Positions 46,531 through 59,797 of a stretch of DNA of 64,000 nucleotides are shown piece after piece. This DNA is from Cynocephalus volans (taxonomy: Eukaryota > Chordata > Mammalia > Dermoptera > Cynocephalidae). The stretch spans positions 185,136,071 to 185,200,070 of the forward strand of contig NC_084462.1 in assembly GCF_027409185.1 (NCBI RefSeq), written 5' to 3'. The first letter of the stretch is position 1; every line of letters begins with the position of its first letter. The notes under the pieces were generated by a model that saw only the letters and a program-made list of their open reading frames with translations, had not been told where the DNA came from and did not search any database. Made by a program: the position numbers and the translations under genes.

Positions 46531-48682
46531 ATTAATGAAAAAGTGAAGGAGAAATAAAGCGTCTCTCAGACCACACAGTGGTGAAGGATCAAGGCGTCAC
46601 TCAGAATCATGAATGAGGTGAGCACGGCTGCCAGCACAGCTTCTATTCGACACCTTCAATGTGACAAGTAGATGTAAAGAAGCAGCAATCATGAGGACAC
46701 ACACACACAGTCCATGACTTTCTGGTGCGACACGAGGTGTTCTGGTCTCAGGACTTGCACATAAGGAGCTTGGACGTCATCACTCCCATCCATACAACAA
46801 GAAAAATCCTGAACAAACTGAAAATCAGTAACTCTTCTTATATCTGTAAATGAAGTGAAGTCACAGGGTAAACTGTTGTCCCCAAAGTTGAAGATGCAGT
46901 CAGGAAGGTACAGAGGGTCACAGTCTGTCCGATCAGAAACTCATGAGCAGAAATATCCGTGGGATCCAGGATGGGGGTAGAAAAACATGAACTGTACTGG
47001 GGAACTGCTGAAGACTCAGTGGGCAAATCTAAGTGTTGGGTGCACCCCAGGGAGATGGTCTTAGAGATCCCCAAAACTTTTAAACTCTACCTCAGGGGCC
47101 TGACTAGGTTGTTAAAGAAAATGTCATAGAAGGATCCTCATGCTCCTAGCAGAGAAAGGGGGAAGGAACCATTCTGAATCACACCACGATCTCTTTTCAC
47201 CACCAGCAGCATGATGGTATTTATGACAAGGCGTGACCTCAAGAGAAACTAAATTAGCTGATTGTAATAGGTTGGGACTCATACAGAGCACAATTGACCT
47301 GAGAGAAGAGAAACAGCCAATCCCATGCCCCAGCGCTGAGAACCTTCTAGTCTACACTAAGGGAGGAATAAAGGAGAAGCATCTGTGAAGGTCACACCCA
47401 GGACACAGCTCACTAAAGGACAGAAGTCATCATGGGACTGTGCAGTGCTTCCCCTACCCCACACATTACCCACATCAACAGAGAAAACCTAAAACAGCAC
47501 ATGCACCTTAGACAGTACTTATTCAGTCTCTGTGAAAACCTAGTCCACAGAGGAGACAAAAAGAAAGACATCAAGGGACAATTCATCCAGTCTATAGCAC
47601 GTCTTATCCTATATACAGTGTGCTGTGCCTGTCCACATTTCCACCGTGGATCATGCTGTTCTATCACCTCCTTTGGACTTGGCATTTCCTCATTTCCTGA
47701 CATATGTGGAAGCCATAGGATCCCTGCTCTGCACCACGTGAGGTCTCTGCCTTCACAGCTCATCCCTAACACTGAGCCTCGGATCTGCACCTGCACTGGG
47801 GAGGGTTGATGGGAACCGAGCAGGGCTCTGGACCTGTGGAGCTGAGCGTCTGGGGACAGAGCAAGTGAGAATTTACACAACAGAAGACAGATGGTGACAC
47901 TAGGGTGAGTGTCTGTGGGATACATTGGGGGAGCAGAGTGGGGAGTTAGCGGGTCTCAGGGCTCTGTCCATCTGGTCTCATTATCCGCATGGATTATCTT
48001 CTCCCCATGGAAGCTGAGAGACAAGTCTTAGAACACAGTTCCCAAGGGTACATAGATCCCAGCCCAAAATACAGCCCAGCAGGGCTCTAATTGATTATCT
48101 CAGTGCTTGTCATCCTGAATCCTCCACATGGAAGTATCAGAGTTGTGTCTGGTCCTCAGGCATCTGCTTCTCTGTCCAGGACACTGAGGAACGGACAGAG
48201 AGTGAGACCAACCCTGAACATCAGTGTCCGCAGTGTGGATGAAGATCCACAGGCTAAAATTCCTCAGTGAGGAGAGAGACGCCATAGGCAGACGTCCTGT
48301 AGGGTGATCATAACCATGTGGGGACATGTGTGCTTGTCTGAGGGAAAGGACAAGAAGGGACAATGATTTAATTGTCAGGAAAGAGGACAGCTCATGTTAT
48401 CACCTAACAAAAGAAAGGTCCCAGTGAATGGAAAAATCTTATCTACAGATGAGAAAAGTTACTTTACTCTGTGTTGCCTGCAGTGAGAACATGAGAATTA
48501 GAGTCACAAAGAACAAAGCAAGAAATGACCCTGGGGGACATCTGAGAGTCAGCAGAGCAGAGGAAAGGTCACATCCCAAGAGGAACCCCCCATGCCCTCT
48601 CTGCACCTGCTCCATGGGGCACAGGAGCTTGGTGGGCCTTGAGCGCCCCCTGCAGCCCAGACCCAGCCTGTATCCTGCAAGA
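46531..48682. other. 3' flank of IGHV copy B, non-coding
   Basis: Counterpart of 23561-25723. No gene recognised. Compared with copy 1 there are small deletions, for example about 20 bp missing near 47480. Confidence 0.45.
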
Positions 48683-48721
48683 GGTTTGTGTCTGGGCTCA
48701 CGCTGACTTCCTGTCACTGTG
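48683..48721 (-). promoter_or_regulatory. RSS of IGHV copy B (heptamer-23-nonamer)
   Basis: Consensus heptamer CACAGTG (48715-48721), 23-bp spacer and nonamer ACACAAACC (48683-48691). Identical in all parts to the RSS of copy A. Confidence 0.95.
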
Positions 48722-49159
48722 TCTCTCGCACAGTAATACACGCCTGTGTCCTCGTCGGTCACAGAGCTCAGCTGTAGGGAGAACTGGTTCTTGGACGTGT
48801 CTCTGGTGATGGAGGTGCGGCTCTTGAGGGACGGGTTATAACCTGTGCTTCCACCAGAACTAATGTATCCCATCCACTCAAGGCTCTTCCCCGTGGGCTG
48901 GCGGATCCAGCTCCAGTCGTAACCACTGGTGATGGAGTAACCAGAGACATCGCAGGTGAGGGAGAGGGTCTGTGAGGGCTTCACCAGTCCTGGGCCCGAC
49001 TCCTGCAGCTGCACCTCGGACAGGACACCTGGAGACAAGGAGAATCAGAACCTGTCAGTCACATGCAGTCACAACCATCCCACTGACCCATGTCTGTCAT
49101 CTGAGACACTCACCTTGAGGAGCTGTCACCAGGCAAAGGAGAAGACCCCACAGTCTCAT
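48722..49159 (-). CDS. IGHV: Immunoglobulin heavy-chain variable gene, clan II (IGHV4 / mouse IGHV3-like), copy B
   Basis: Second intact germline V segment with the same anatomy as copy A: leader exon 49114-49159 (46 nt), donor GTGAGT, 85-bp intron, exon 48722-49028, mature Glu1 at 49017. Cys22, Trp37, LEWMG and YYCAR (Cys96) are all present with no stop or shift. CDR1 reads SGYDW and CDR2 YISSGGSTG. It differs from copy A at nine residues (34, 36, 51, 53, 55, 59, 65, 68, 76), seven of them in Kabat CDR1/CDR2, while leader, intron and framework 1 proteins are identical. Octamer and RSS are intact, so it looks functional and would be an alternative V for recombination. Confidence 0.95.
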
Positions 49160-49271
49160 CTTCTGTTAGATCTCAACTCTGCCTTCCCCAGAGACCTGAG
49201 CCCTGCCTGAGGACAGACCTGTGAGCTTCCACTCCCCATGAGTCCACATTTACCCTGGAGCTTGAAGGAAA

Positions 49272-49279
49272 ATTTGCAT
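49272..49279 (-). promoter_or_regulatory. Octamer promoter element of IGHV copy B
   Basis: Perfect ATGCAAAT on the minus strand, about 113 bp upstream of the leader ATG. The surrounding promoter is nearly identical to that of copy A. Confidence 0.9.
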
Positions 49280-49956
49280 GTGGGAGAGCTCTGTCCTTAT
49301 AAGTGCTGAGGAACTGAGGTGAGATTATCTGTTTTTTTTGTTTTCTTTTAATAAACTGCAAGCTTTTTTTTTCTTTAAAATTATTTGACATGTAATTGTG
49401 AGATGGGTGAGAAGTTGCTGAGTTTCAAACATGGAAAAATGTGACCCTAGCTGTTTGAGGCCAGATCTACCTTCCTTCAAACCCTGTCTTCTCCTGAGCT
49501 CTCTTGGACTCAGCCCAACTCTCTCTCATAAACTCAAGCTCAGGGTCTTGCTTCCACAGTTCTGGTCCCAGCACGACCCCTGCTTCCTTTCCCTGCACCC
49601 TCTCCCATGAGGTGGTTCTCGTCACCCTGAGAGCTCGTTCCATCGTTCCACTGTTACTGCTCCATGAGCTCCAGGCCTGCCTTGTGCTCTCCGTCCTGCC
49701 ATATAAGACACAGCCCATCAGAATCCACAGAGACCTGCCAAAGACGATGCCCTGTGCATTACTCTGGAGAATGGAAAAGGATTCTCAATGTTTTGGAAAG
49801 AGATCAAGACTCTTGTAAATTCCAGCTGCCCTCAGTCATTCTTGTTCATCTAAAGTGTAAAAATGTTCAACCTAAATACAGTTTTCATTCACATTTTATG
49901 GATGTTAATCTTTCATTTAATCTCCCAATCTCATCAGATATTCCAGCTGTAAATAC

Positions 49957-49977
49957 AGACACACACACACACACACA
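49957..49977. repeat. (CA)n microsatellite, short allele
   Basis: About 10 CA units, at the site that has about 39 units in copy 1. Confidence 0.9.
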
Positions 49978-51173
49978 ATCAATTGCAATGGTTAACATGC
50001 AAGCAGTAATAACATCCTTAATATAAAAATTTTAAAAACATACTTCCGTTTGAGGTCTGTGTGTTGGGGCCGAAGACAGCTGCTCCTGGACTGTGGGCAC
50101 CACCCTCTGTACCACTGCCCACCACAGAGAAAGAGGCCAGGAGCTGGGGTGGACGCTGTGCTGTGTCTGACCCTGTGAGCTCCCTCTCAGTCCCAAGAGC
50201 AGGTCCATGTCATGGAGGGACAGCCCTTCATGGGCCCTGAATGAATTTCAAGACAGGAGCTGCTGTTGGACAATTTGGGGCCAATTCTTCAGTTCCTATT
50301 AACTCATACATTTTGTTGGAGATTTCCAAAATGTTAAAAGACATGGTAAAAGGCAAAGAAAAACAAATGCTCTGAAATAACAAATCAATATCAGAACCAG
50401 ACTAAGATATGACACAGATTTTCTAATTATCAGGGAGTAGATTCAAAGCAACCATGTTTAGTTTGCAATTACGTTTCACTTTTTTTCAACCCTTCAGCTG
50501 ACTTTAAAGAGTTCTTGTTGCCCACGTCTATTTGTCCAGCATAATTTATCAGGATGCTCTGCCTAGTGGAGCAAACAGCCCAGCATCTCATCTGGAGTAA
50601 GGGACAAGGACAGAGATCTGCATCTTGCTTGTTTCTATTCTAACGTGCTCAGGAGGGAAGTTGTGGTGAGAAGAGGTGACTGATTCATAACGTCACTCAG
50701 GAATCCAGACTCCCACTGGTTTTAAACCCAGAGTCTACAACTTGTGGACTGACATATAACAGTAAACAGAGGAGATGGAAACACATTTCAGGTGGAATAT
50801 TTTTTAACTGTTGCAAAGACACTGAAAATGAGATCTCCCTACTAACCATTTTAAGTGCACAATACGGTATTGTTAAGTACGGGCACAGTGTTGTATAGCA
50901 GATTCTAGAACTTATTCATCTTGCATAGCTAAAATTTTGTACCTGTTGAAATTAAGTAGCTAGGCTGTGAGTGTATGTGTTATAACTGTGTAAATGGCAC
51001 AATTAATCATGTGGCCCGGACTTACAACAAAAGATCAACACGTGTGTTATCTGTGATCTCAGGATGAAGGGGAAAAATAAGGTTTTGATTGGACTGGAGT
51101 CTAACACACTAAACAGGTGTCATCTCTCTTTATCTCTGTCTGTCTTTCTCTAGCTTTATCTCTTTCCACACAT

Positions 51174-51175
<2 letters not shown>
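49978..51175. other. Non-coding DNA upstream of IGHV copy B
   Basis: Counterpart of 27071-28285. No gene recognised. Confidence 0.4.
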
Positions 51176-51226
<51 letters not shown>

Positions 51227-51229
51227 CGC
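51176..51229. repeat. (CA)n microsatellite
   Basis: A CA run of about 27 units with one CG interruption. The counterpart in copy 1 is shorter and interrupted by GA. Confidence 0.9.
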
Positions 51230-51891
51230 TATTTGTCTTTTTAAAATAATCTACCTGTAATGCTGCTTTTGATTGATGCTGAGCAATTTGTTGTAACACA
51301 CAAAAAAACCATTCATCTTCACAGTCCTGTTTTGAACTGTCACAGTGTATAGGAAAAATCCCTTGAGATACAAAGTGAGCAGGAGGACACTATGTGTCCT
51401 GGAGAGTTAATTGCACACTGTTTCTTTGTATCATAATTGTCCTGCTAGCCTCATATGCATCCTGGATATTAACTTGGAATAGAAGTGTTTGTGTTTTCTG
51501 GGTGGATCTATTGTTAAAAAATAAAAATAAAATAGGTGACCTAAGCTTGGGAGGTTGGTGGCAGTGGTGGCGTGGAATATCTGGGGCAGACTTGCTGTGC
51601 TGACTCTCAGGCGTGGGGTGTGCACATGCTCACTGTGGGTCAGTCATGTCAGCAGCTGGCTCATTGCAGATGAGGTTGATGGCCTAATTTTCCGACTGGG
51701 TATGGCTGTGTGGCATGCCAGGCATTTGGGGACTGGATCACCAGTGCCTGAATGTGGTGGGCCAGCCTGGGACGTGTAAGTCTAGCTATTTCTTACTCAG
51801 ATGCACGTGTGTGCAGTTGTTCAAAGACTCAGGGAAGGATCTACCAGGGCATGGCAGCTTGATTATTTCTCTGGATCTCGGGTGTGGACAC
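51230..51891. other. Non-coding DNA before MaLR element, copy 2
   Basis: Counterpart of 28331-28992. No gene recognised. Confidence 0.4.
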
Positions 51892-54723
51892 TGTGTTAGT
51901 CTGTTTCTGTTGCTTATAACAACACACATGGAAGTGGGTGATTTGTAAGAAAATAAAATTTATTGCTTACTGTTTTGCAGGCTGTAAAATTCAAAGTACA
52001 GGGAACACGTCTGGTGAATCCCTTCCTTGGTGGTTTTTCAGCAACGGGGACCTCATGTGGCAGAAAACGGCAAAACAGAGAGAGAGACAGAGAGAGAGAG
52101 AGAGACTCTCACATGGTCTCCTTTTAAAGCCCTCAGAACCACATCCCTGACAACCATTATTAAACCATTCACTATGGCATGGTCCTAAAATTTAACCACC
52201 TCTTCAAAGCTCCATTTCAGTTACCATGATAGGATTTCCCCCCCTCAACAGTTACAGTGAGAATTAAGCTTCTAGTATATGAGCTTTGTGGGACACAGTT
52301 CAATCAATCCACAGCATTGTACCCCCAAAGTTCATGTTCTTCCCACAAGCAAGTATATTCATTCCACCCCACAAAACTTAACTTGTTTCCACTCAAAAGC
52401 CCAAGGTTCAAAGTCCCATCTGTGAAATCAGAACAAGTTATCTACTGATGATGTATAATGGTGGGACAAGCATAGGATACATTTTCCTATTTCAATAGGG
52501 AGAAATCACCCAAAAGAAAGGGGTGACAGGTCCAAAACAAGTTTAAAAGTCCCACCAGGGCAGGTACTAAATCTCAAAGCTGAAAATCATGTATCTTGAC
52601 TCCATGGTCTGTGTCCTCTGTATGCTGGTGCAGTGGTTGTGTCCCCAAGTCCTCAGACTTCTCTGCTTCTATGGATTTCCTGTTCTGAGGCCATGTTTCA
52701 GCTCTTTGGGCTGGCATTGCACACTGGTAGCCACATTAGTTGGGGTCCCCATGGCTAAGCCACTCTCATGGTTCCACTAGGCATGATGTTGATGGGGTTT
52801 CTCTGCTGAAACTCCAACCTATGTTTCTGCTTGGCATTGTGTCAGGGTAGGGCTCAAACCCTTCAAACCCATTGTCCAGACTTGGTCATAGACCCCTCGC
52901 TTACCAGGCTGTGTCACAGTTTGGGTGACAGACCCTTCATGTGCATGTCACGAGCTAGGTAAATGGGAAAGATCCCAGGAGTTATTGGCAGATTTGATAC
53001 ATTCATTCCAATGTGAGCTCAGTCTTCAGCTTCCTCAGCAGCAGCAGCAACTGCTTACAGCAACAGTAGCAGCCTCCCTATGGGCCCCCTGTGGGCATGT
53101 CAGGGGCAGAGGGCCCTGCTCATCAGAGCTACTCATCCTTTGTACTTAAGTCTGATAATCCAGGAACACCTGGGTACAAGTCAGACATGCCAGGAACACG
53201 TGGGCACAAATTCACAGTTATATTTACATCAAAGTCACGGAAAGATTCTGAACATCTGAGGGGCCCTGACCATTTTCCTTCAATTTTCCTTACACATTGC
53301 TTTAGCAAAAGCTGTCTGTATTGACTCAGCACCTGAGAACGATCTCTTCCTGGGTGTGCAGCCTTTTCCATACTTCCTTTTAGTGTGTTGTTGAGGCTCC
53401 CAAGCCACCATAGCTCTGGCTTTCTGTCATCCTACAGACTTATTAACACTTGGATACTGCCAAGGCTTCACTCTTGTGTTTTCCAAAGCTGTGGATCCAG
53501 CCAACCTGGGGTCAAATTAGTGACAGCTGCAGCAAACAGAGTGATGGAGTGGGGAGCAGCTCCTGAGGAGGCCCTGGTCAGCGAGCCTGTGGAGGAAGCC
53601 TTGGGCCTGTTCCCTGAGAACATTCTGTCTCCCTAGGCCTCTGGCCCTGTGATGAGAAGCACAGCCTACATGAGCTTCTGAAATGCCTTCAAGGCCTTTT
53701 TTCTCTACTCATAATCCCTTTCTCCTGTGCTGTTCTCCTATGCAAATGATCCCTGTTCTACACTTTGCTTTTGTAACCAGGTTGAAAGTTTTCTAATTTT
53801 TTGCCCTCTTATCTCTTTTGTATTGTGAATTCTGGCTTTACTATCTACATCCTCTGTCCTAACATCACATAGACTGTTGTAACTAGCAATGCAGCTTCTT
53901 TAATGCTCTGCTCTTAGAAATTTCTTCCACGAAATATCCTGAGTCAGCACCTTGATGTCCCACATTCCACAAAATATTTGGGCATGAACAGAATGCAGCC
54001 AAGTTTCTTGCCGATTCATATCAAGAGTGACCTTCCCCTCGGTTTCCAATAAACTCCTTCTTACTCCTTAAACCTCCTTAGAATGGTCTTTACGGTCCGT
54101 ATTTCCATAAGCATTCCTACCACCACCACTAAACCATTGCCTAAAATATTCCAAATTTTTCCTGGGTTCCTTTTCTTCTAAATTCACACCAGAGGGAGGT
54201 TTTCTCTAGTCTGCTCCTACGAATTCTTCCAGCCTTTGCCCATTATCCAGTTCCAAAGCCACTTTCACGTTTTCAAGCATTAGTTGTAAGGAACACCTCA
54301 CTTTTAGGGCCAATATTGTGTATTAGTCCATTTGTGTTGCTTATAGAAATACACCTGGAACTGGGTGATCTGTAAGAAAAGAAAATTAATTGCTTACGTT
54401 CAGAAGCTGTGAAATCCGAAGTCTAGGGAACAGATCTGACAAGGGCATTCTTTGGTGCTGGCTTTACACCAATGCAGGAGTCTCCCATGTCAGAAAACGG
54501 TGAATCAGAGACAGAGAGACTCTCATGTGCTCCCCTTTAAAACCCTCAACGCCCCCCGACAACCATTATTAGTCCCTTCACTACAGCACAGTCCTATAGT
54601 CCAATCACCTCTTCAAGATCCCACGTTTCAATTACCATAATAGGATATTTGACCCTCAGCAGTTACAGTGGGAATTAAGTTTTTAGTAAATGAGTTTGGG
54701 GGACACAATTCCATCAGTTCACA
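51892..54723 (-). mobile_element. MaLR element with two LTRs and internal region, copy 2
   Basis: LTRs at 51892-52313 and 54319-54723 flank about 2 kb of THE1/MST-like internal sequence, all in minus orientation. It arose by duplication, not by a second insertion. The (GA)n run in the first LTR is shorter here. Confidence 0.85.
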
Positions 54724-55935
54724 GCAGACATGCTTTGGCTCAGTTGGCTGTGTGCGGGTCTTCTGGCAGCCAATCTACTGCACTTATCTGGGCCAGGTGG
54801 GAGATCGTGCTTCTGGTGGCACTTCAGGAGCAGGTCTTCCAAGGGAGTGGCTACAGTGCTGCTTCTCAGGTGGTGCTTGAGGACACTAGGGAGGCCTGAA
54901 TGAAGGGGATGTGGCCAGCACTTCTCAGGTGGTGAGCAAACCTGCAGGGCTGGCCTGCAGAGGTGGGGCCCAGACAACTGCTTCTTGGATGGTGGGTGAG
55001 GCTGTGAAGCTGGCCTAGCAAAGAGGGGGTCCTTCCAGTCACCTTGTAGGCAGTGGGTAATGCTGCAATTGAAGATTTCAGGGCAATATCCCCTGGCCGC
55101 TTCTCAGAGACAGAGTGATAAGCTTTCTTTTTACCATCCCACGGGTGTGTTTGTGAGGTTTGGGTCTTGTGAGCTGTCTTCTGGATTTGGAGCTCGGGCA
55201 CACAGAACTCAGCCCTCTGATGGGGTGGGTGGGTGGTTTTCCACCTGTTTGATCTCTGGCCAGGGATGTGAAGGTGCTTCAGTTCAGCAGGCCTGGGATG
55301 TTCTTCCGAGATTTGCAGGACTGCAGTCACATTCTCTCCTGGGCTCAGAAGTTAAAGTGCTGGGATCAGGGATTTGTAGCCTCTCCTGTGAGTGTGTTGA
55401 AATAAAAACAAAGCCTTAAGCCAGGGGAAGTGCAGCGGCTTCTGGCCCTGGGCAGTGCATCCTACCGCAAGATCACTCCATCCTGCATTAGCTCGTCATG
55501 GGGCAGGGGTTTGGAGGTGCATAGTGTGAGCTCCTGAAGTGCAGTGTGTGCATTCTAGGCAGCTCCCCGTGGTTCGCTGTGGGCTTGCAAGGAATCCTCC
55601 TGCAGTATGGACCGCACGCCTCTAAGGTAAGGATAAGCACTGGTGTTGGCCCTCTTCCTAGCTTTTCTCCACAAGGTAAAGTTTTTCCTGCACTGATCAA
55701 GGTGGCAAAGTCTTGGCAGATGAGGCCGTGTGCTTCTCTGTCTCTCCGTGATGCCACCAAAGGCTGTTGTGCTCCACAGGATCTTGCCATTCTCCTCCAC
55801 ACACCCAAATATGATCCTGTCAATATTTGGGTGTATATTAGTTATTCTTGTCCTTTTCTGTGGGAGGAACACGCTCCAGGCACCTCTAGTCAGCTGTCTT
55901 TCCCAGCTTCCATCCAGAAAAATGTCAGGAGCAGG
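54724..55935. other. GC-richer unidentified block, copy 2
   Basis: Counterpart of 31854-33055. No domain was recognised in its frames, which have the same ambiguity. Confidence 0.4.
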
Positions 55936-56980
55936 TTTAACCAAGAAAGTTCAAGTTGTATAGACTAGAAGCTACGCAACACTGATGAAAGAAATTGAAT
56001 AGGATATGAAACTGAAATAAATCATGTGTTTATGCATTGCAAAAATTAATATTGTTAATATATACAAACCACTAATGAAATTTACAGGTTTAATGCAATT
56101 ATTCCCTATCAAAATTTCAATATTGTTTTGCAGAAATGATAAAGTAACAATTCTAAAATTTGTACAACATTAGAAAAGGACCTAAGAGGCAAAACAATTT
56201 TGAGCACAAAGAGCAACTCTTGAGGCATCACATTCATTGATTTCAATACATATTATAAAATGTTTGTAATCATAGCAACAAGGCCCTGTTATAGAAACAG
56301 ATGTGTTGACCAATAAAACAGGACAAATAGCCCCAAGGTTAACCCACACACTTGCAGTTAATTGATTTCTATCAAAGGTATCAAGTGTACTAGGAGGAAA
56401 GGACAATCTCTTCAATAAAATTTTTGGAAAAAACTGTATATCCACATGAAGAATAATAAAATGGGATTATTATTTCACATCACATAGAAAAATCAACTCA
56501 CAATGGATTAAAGACTCAGATGTGACACCCAAAATGATAAAACTACTAGAAGCAGACTTAGAGCAATATTTTCAAAACGCTGGTCCAGGCAATGATTTCT
56601 AGTTATTACCTTGAAAGCACAGGAAGCTAAAATAAACATAGACAAATGGGATTACATCGAACTAAAAAGCTCTGCACAGCAAGATAAACTATTATCAGAG
56701 TGAAGAGAAAATATTTGCAAATTGTCTGGTTCTGGAGAAAATATTTGCAAATCATACATCTGATAAGTGGCTAATATCCAAATAATATAAGAAATTCACA
56801 CAATTGAATAGCAAGGAAAGTATAGCCCAATTAAAAAATGGGTAACATACATGCATAGACATCACTTTTTAAAAGACGTATTAATGGCCAAGAGATATAT
56901 GATGAAATGTTAAACATCTCTAATCATCAGTGAGATGCAAGTTAAAACCCTAATGAAATGTCACCTAAAACCTCTGCCCC
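55935..56980 (+). mobile_element. Old L1 ORF2 fragment, sense, copy 2
   Basis: Counterpart of 33060-34105, decayed L1 ORF2 in sense orientation. Confidence 0.85.
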
Positions 56981-57308
56981 TACCTGATCTAAGTGTGAGG
57001 GCAGGATTGGGACAAATGGCTGTGGTCAGTCCAAAGCATGTTAGGGGTGAGCTGGTGTGTGGCCTGTGCGGTGTGGGGTAGGGGTCAGTGGCAGTTCTAA
57101 TGGGTTGACATCCTTGCTGCATGGTCATGTGTAGTCTTATGGTCTCTACACAAGAAAAGATAAATTTGCTTAAGAGGTTTAGTCAACAGGGCCCCAAAAG
57201 CAGTGCCAGAATTAGCATCATCAGAGGTCTTAATAGGGGCAACAGCCGTGGGAACTAATGCCAGCTTTTTCCACAGACACCCCAGAACTCAGGTGATTAT
57301 AATCATAA

Positions 57309-57560
57309 TCATGAGGCTGTAACTGCTAATTTCTTTGCAGCATCCTTCACTAGGCCTGACTGGTTAACAGTGAAGCAACATTCTTCCCCAAATAAGCAAA
57401 AGATGCCTTTTTCAGGCATTAGGATGTCTAACCCTCTGCTGTTTTGCAGTACCACCCGAAGCACTGACTCTCTCTGATCCTGGAGCCGGTGGCCCACATT
57501 TGAACATGAACAGTGACAGCTGAATATCAGGCAGATGATGAAGACAGACAAAGTCATCAA
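57309..57560 (-). pseudogene. Class I ERV env transmembrane fragment, copy 2
   Basis: Same 83-codon minus-strand frame as 34438-34689, with the immunosuppressive-type region and CLFGEECC block. The unusual five-residue spacing is shared with copy 1, so it predates the duplication. Confidence 0.8.
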
Positions 57561-57671
57561 CCTTTAGATTCCTTCTGTGGATGGATCTTCTGTAACTGTG
57601 AGGTTAATCACACATAAACCGAGATATAAACGGGCCACTACAAGGTTTTCCGTACTGACTAATACTCATTT

Positions 57672-59013
57672 TTAGTAGTAGACCACGTGAGGGTAGAGGC
57701 ATCCTTTGCTGGTGGAGGGGATCATGTCATCGCAGTGGCACGGGTGTAACAGTGATCCAGTAAAGAAGATGGAGGTCTGGAGGCAGAGGAGGATAATGCA
57801 CGTCGTAAGGCCTGGTGGTAGAACCCTGTATCTCCTTTCATAAAGCACCTCGAAGTCTTCTAAAGGCTCACAGGAGTAGGCTGCCTCCTTCAGGGGTGGG
57901 TCCCAGTTATTGCTCTCCTGAAATGAAAGGGGGGCAGGCTGCACCCTGGAGAGATGAACCCCACTATCCATTTCAGCTGTCTTTATTGCAGAGGGGGTTG
58001 CTAGAATTACCGTAAAACGGTCCTTCCATTTAGGGTTTAGTTGTTTGTTAGTAGGTCCTACCTTCAAGGTCTTAATTAGGACGTGGTCTCCTGGCTTTGT
58101 CTGTGCCCCCTGAGCGTTACTGCCAGGGGACGGTAAAACATTAGGTACATTTTTCTTCTGGGCTGCTTGGAATTGGCTCAAGTTGGTAATGTCTTGTATA
58201 AGGCCTGCAGTCTCAGGATCTGTGAGCATGTCTGTTGAAAGAAAAGGTCTGCCACACAGCAGTTCATAGGGGCTGAAATCAAGCTTTGCCTTTGGGGCAT
58301 TGCACACTCATAAGGGCAATGAGGAGCACAGAGACCCAGTGTGTAGAGGTTTCCTGGCATAATTTGGCAAGAGTGCATTTTAGGATTTATTTGCCCCTTT
58401 CTACTTTTCTAGAGGACAGTGGCCTCCAGGCAGAATGTAGAAGATATTGTATTCCCAAGGCCTTTGCTATCTCCTGGGTTATATGGGAGGTGAAGGATGG
58501 TCCCTTACGGATTTGAAGACTGCAGGGAGGCCAAACCTGGGAATCACTTCCTTGGGAAGAGCTTCAACCACCTTAGTGGACTTTTCTGTTATAGTATGAT
58601 GAGTCTCTACTCATCCTGAAAAAGTGTCCATGAAAACCAGCAGATATTTTCATCCCCAGCGTGGAGGCGTATGGTTGAAGTCAACTTGCCAGTCTTCTCC
58701 TGGACATGAACCCCTCTGCTGGACTGGTTCCAACCTTGGAGGCACACTTGGCCCCGAGCTGTTGTAGGCACACAGAGAACAGGCCCTGCAAACCTATTAA
58801 CTGTTTGTGCCAAACCCCAGCCTGTAAAAAGATGAGTGACCGTGGCCAAGATTGCCCCTCTCCCCAAAGGGAAGGCATCATGTAGAGCCTTGATAACCTT
58901 CCTTGGATTGTCTTTGAGAACAACCGTCTCCCTTCTACCATCCACCATGAGCCATGGTAATGGCCCCCTACAATTTCAGTCTTCTCTTCCACTTGGGCAT
59001 ACTGTGGGGTCAT
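57672..59013 (-). pseudogene. Class I (gammaretrovirus-like) ERV integrase/env-start remnant, copy 2
   Basis: Counterpart of 34720-36122. The C-terminal integrase frame (57672-58307, 211 codons) is longer than in copy 1. It runs from SPYELLCGRPF through GDHVLIKTLK and the LNPKWKDRFTVIL block, past a YERRYR end, into a hydrophobic signal-peptide-like stretch (CIILLCLQTSIFF). The zinc-binding N-terminus lies at about 58750-58930 in another frame. Stops and shifts separate the parts. Copy 1's shorter version results from a later stop. Confidence 0.8.
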
Positions 59014-59049
59014 CCTTTCTCATGATAAATAAAGGCAGTCACATTGCTT

Positions 59050-59797
59050 TGTGTTATTGACTGTATGCGGTCATGACAGCTGTGCTGTTTCTATGCACAT
59101 GGGAAATCATCCAGCAAGGTGTCATGGTGGCAGCTGCCCCACAATTTTGCCTGTTCACATCCATTCCTTCCCCACTTTACCAATCTCTAAGAAGTTTCAC
59201 ACTTTTTTTTGTCTTTATTTCTCTTGCTCTGATCCCTCACTAAAGTCACCCTTAATTCTGTACCTACTGCAATGCAGCCTTTCGCTACTCTGCTCCTCCA
59301 AACCCTTTCAGCCCCTTTCCATTAGTCACTTTCAAAGCTGCTTCTCTGTTTTCAGGTGTGTGTATTGCTGCACCCGACTCCTCAGTAACAATTTTCTGTC
59401 TTTGTCTGTTTTGTGTGTTGCTATAAAAGAATACCTGAGACTGGGTAATTTATAAGGAAAAGGAGGTGTATTTGTCTCATGAGTCTGGGACAGCTGCATC
59501 TTGTGCAGGCTTCAGGCTGCATCTGCTTATGGTGGGATGTGGAAGAGGAGTGTACGTGTGCAATGAGACCACATGCCAAGAGAAGAACCACCACGAGAGT
59601 TTGGATGTGCCAGGCTCCTTTGAACTTACAACTCTGTAGGAAAATAACAGAGCAAGAGGTAACCCACCCCGACCCCAGGGAGCATTTATCTACTCATGAA
59701 GGATCCACTCCAATGGCCCACAGACCAACCACTAGGCTATAACTCTCAAAACTACAACATTGGGGTTAAGCTTTCAACAGGAGTTTTTCAAACCACA
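59050..59797 (-). mobile_element. MaLR LTR with adjoining internal piece, copy 2
   Basis: LTR about 59397-59797 plus LTR-adjacent internal sequence 59050-59396. Counterpart of 36200-36927. Confidence 0.8.
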
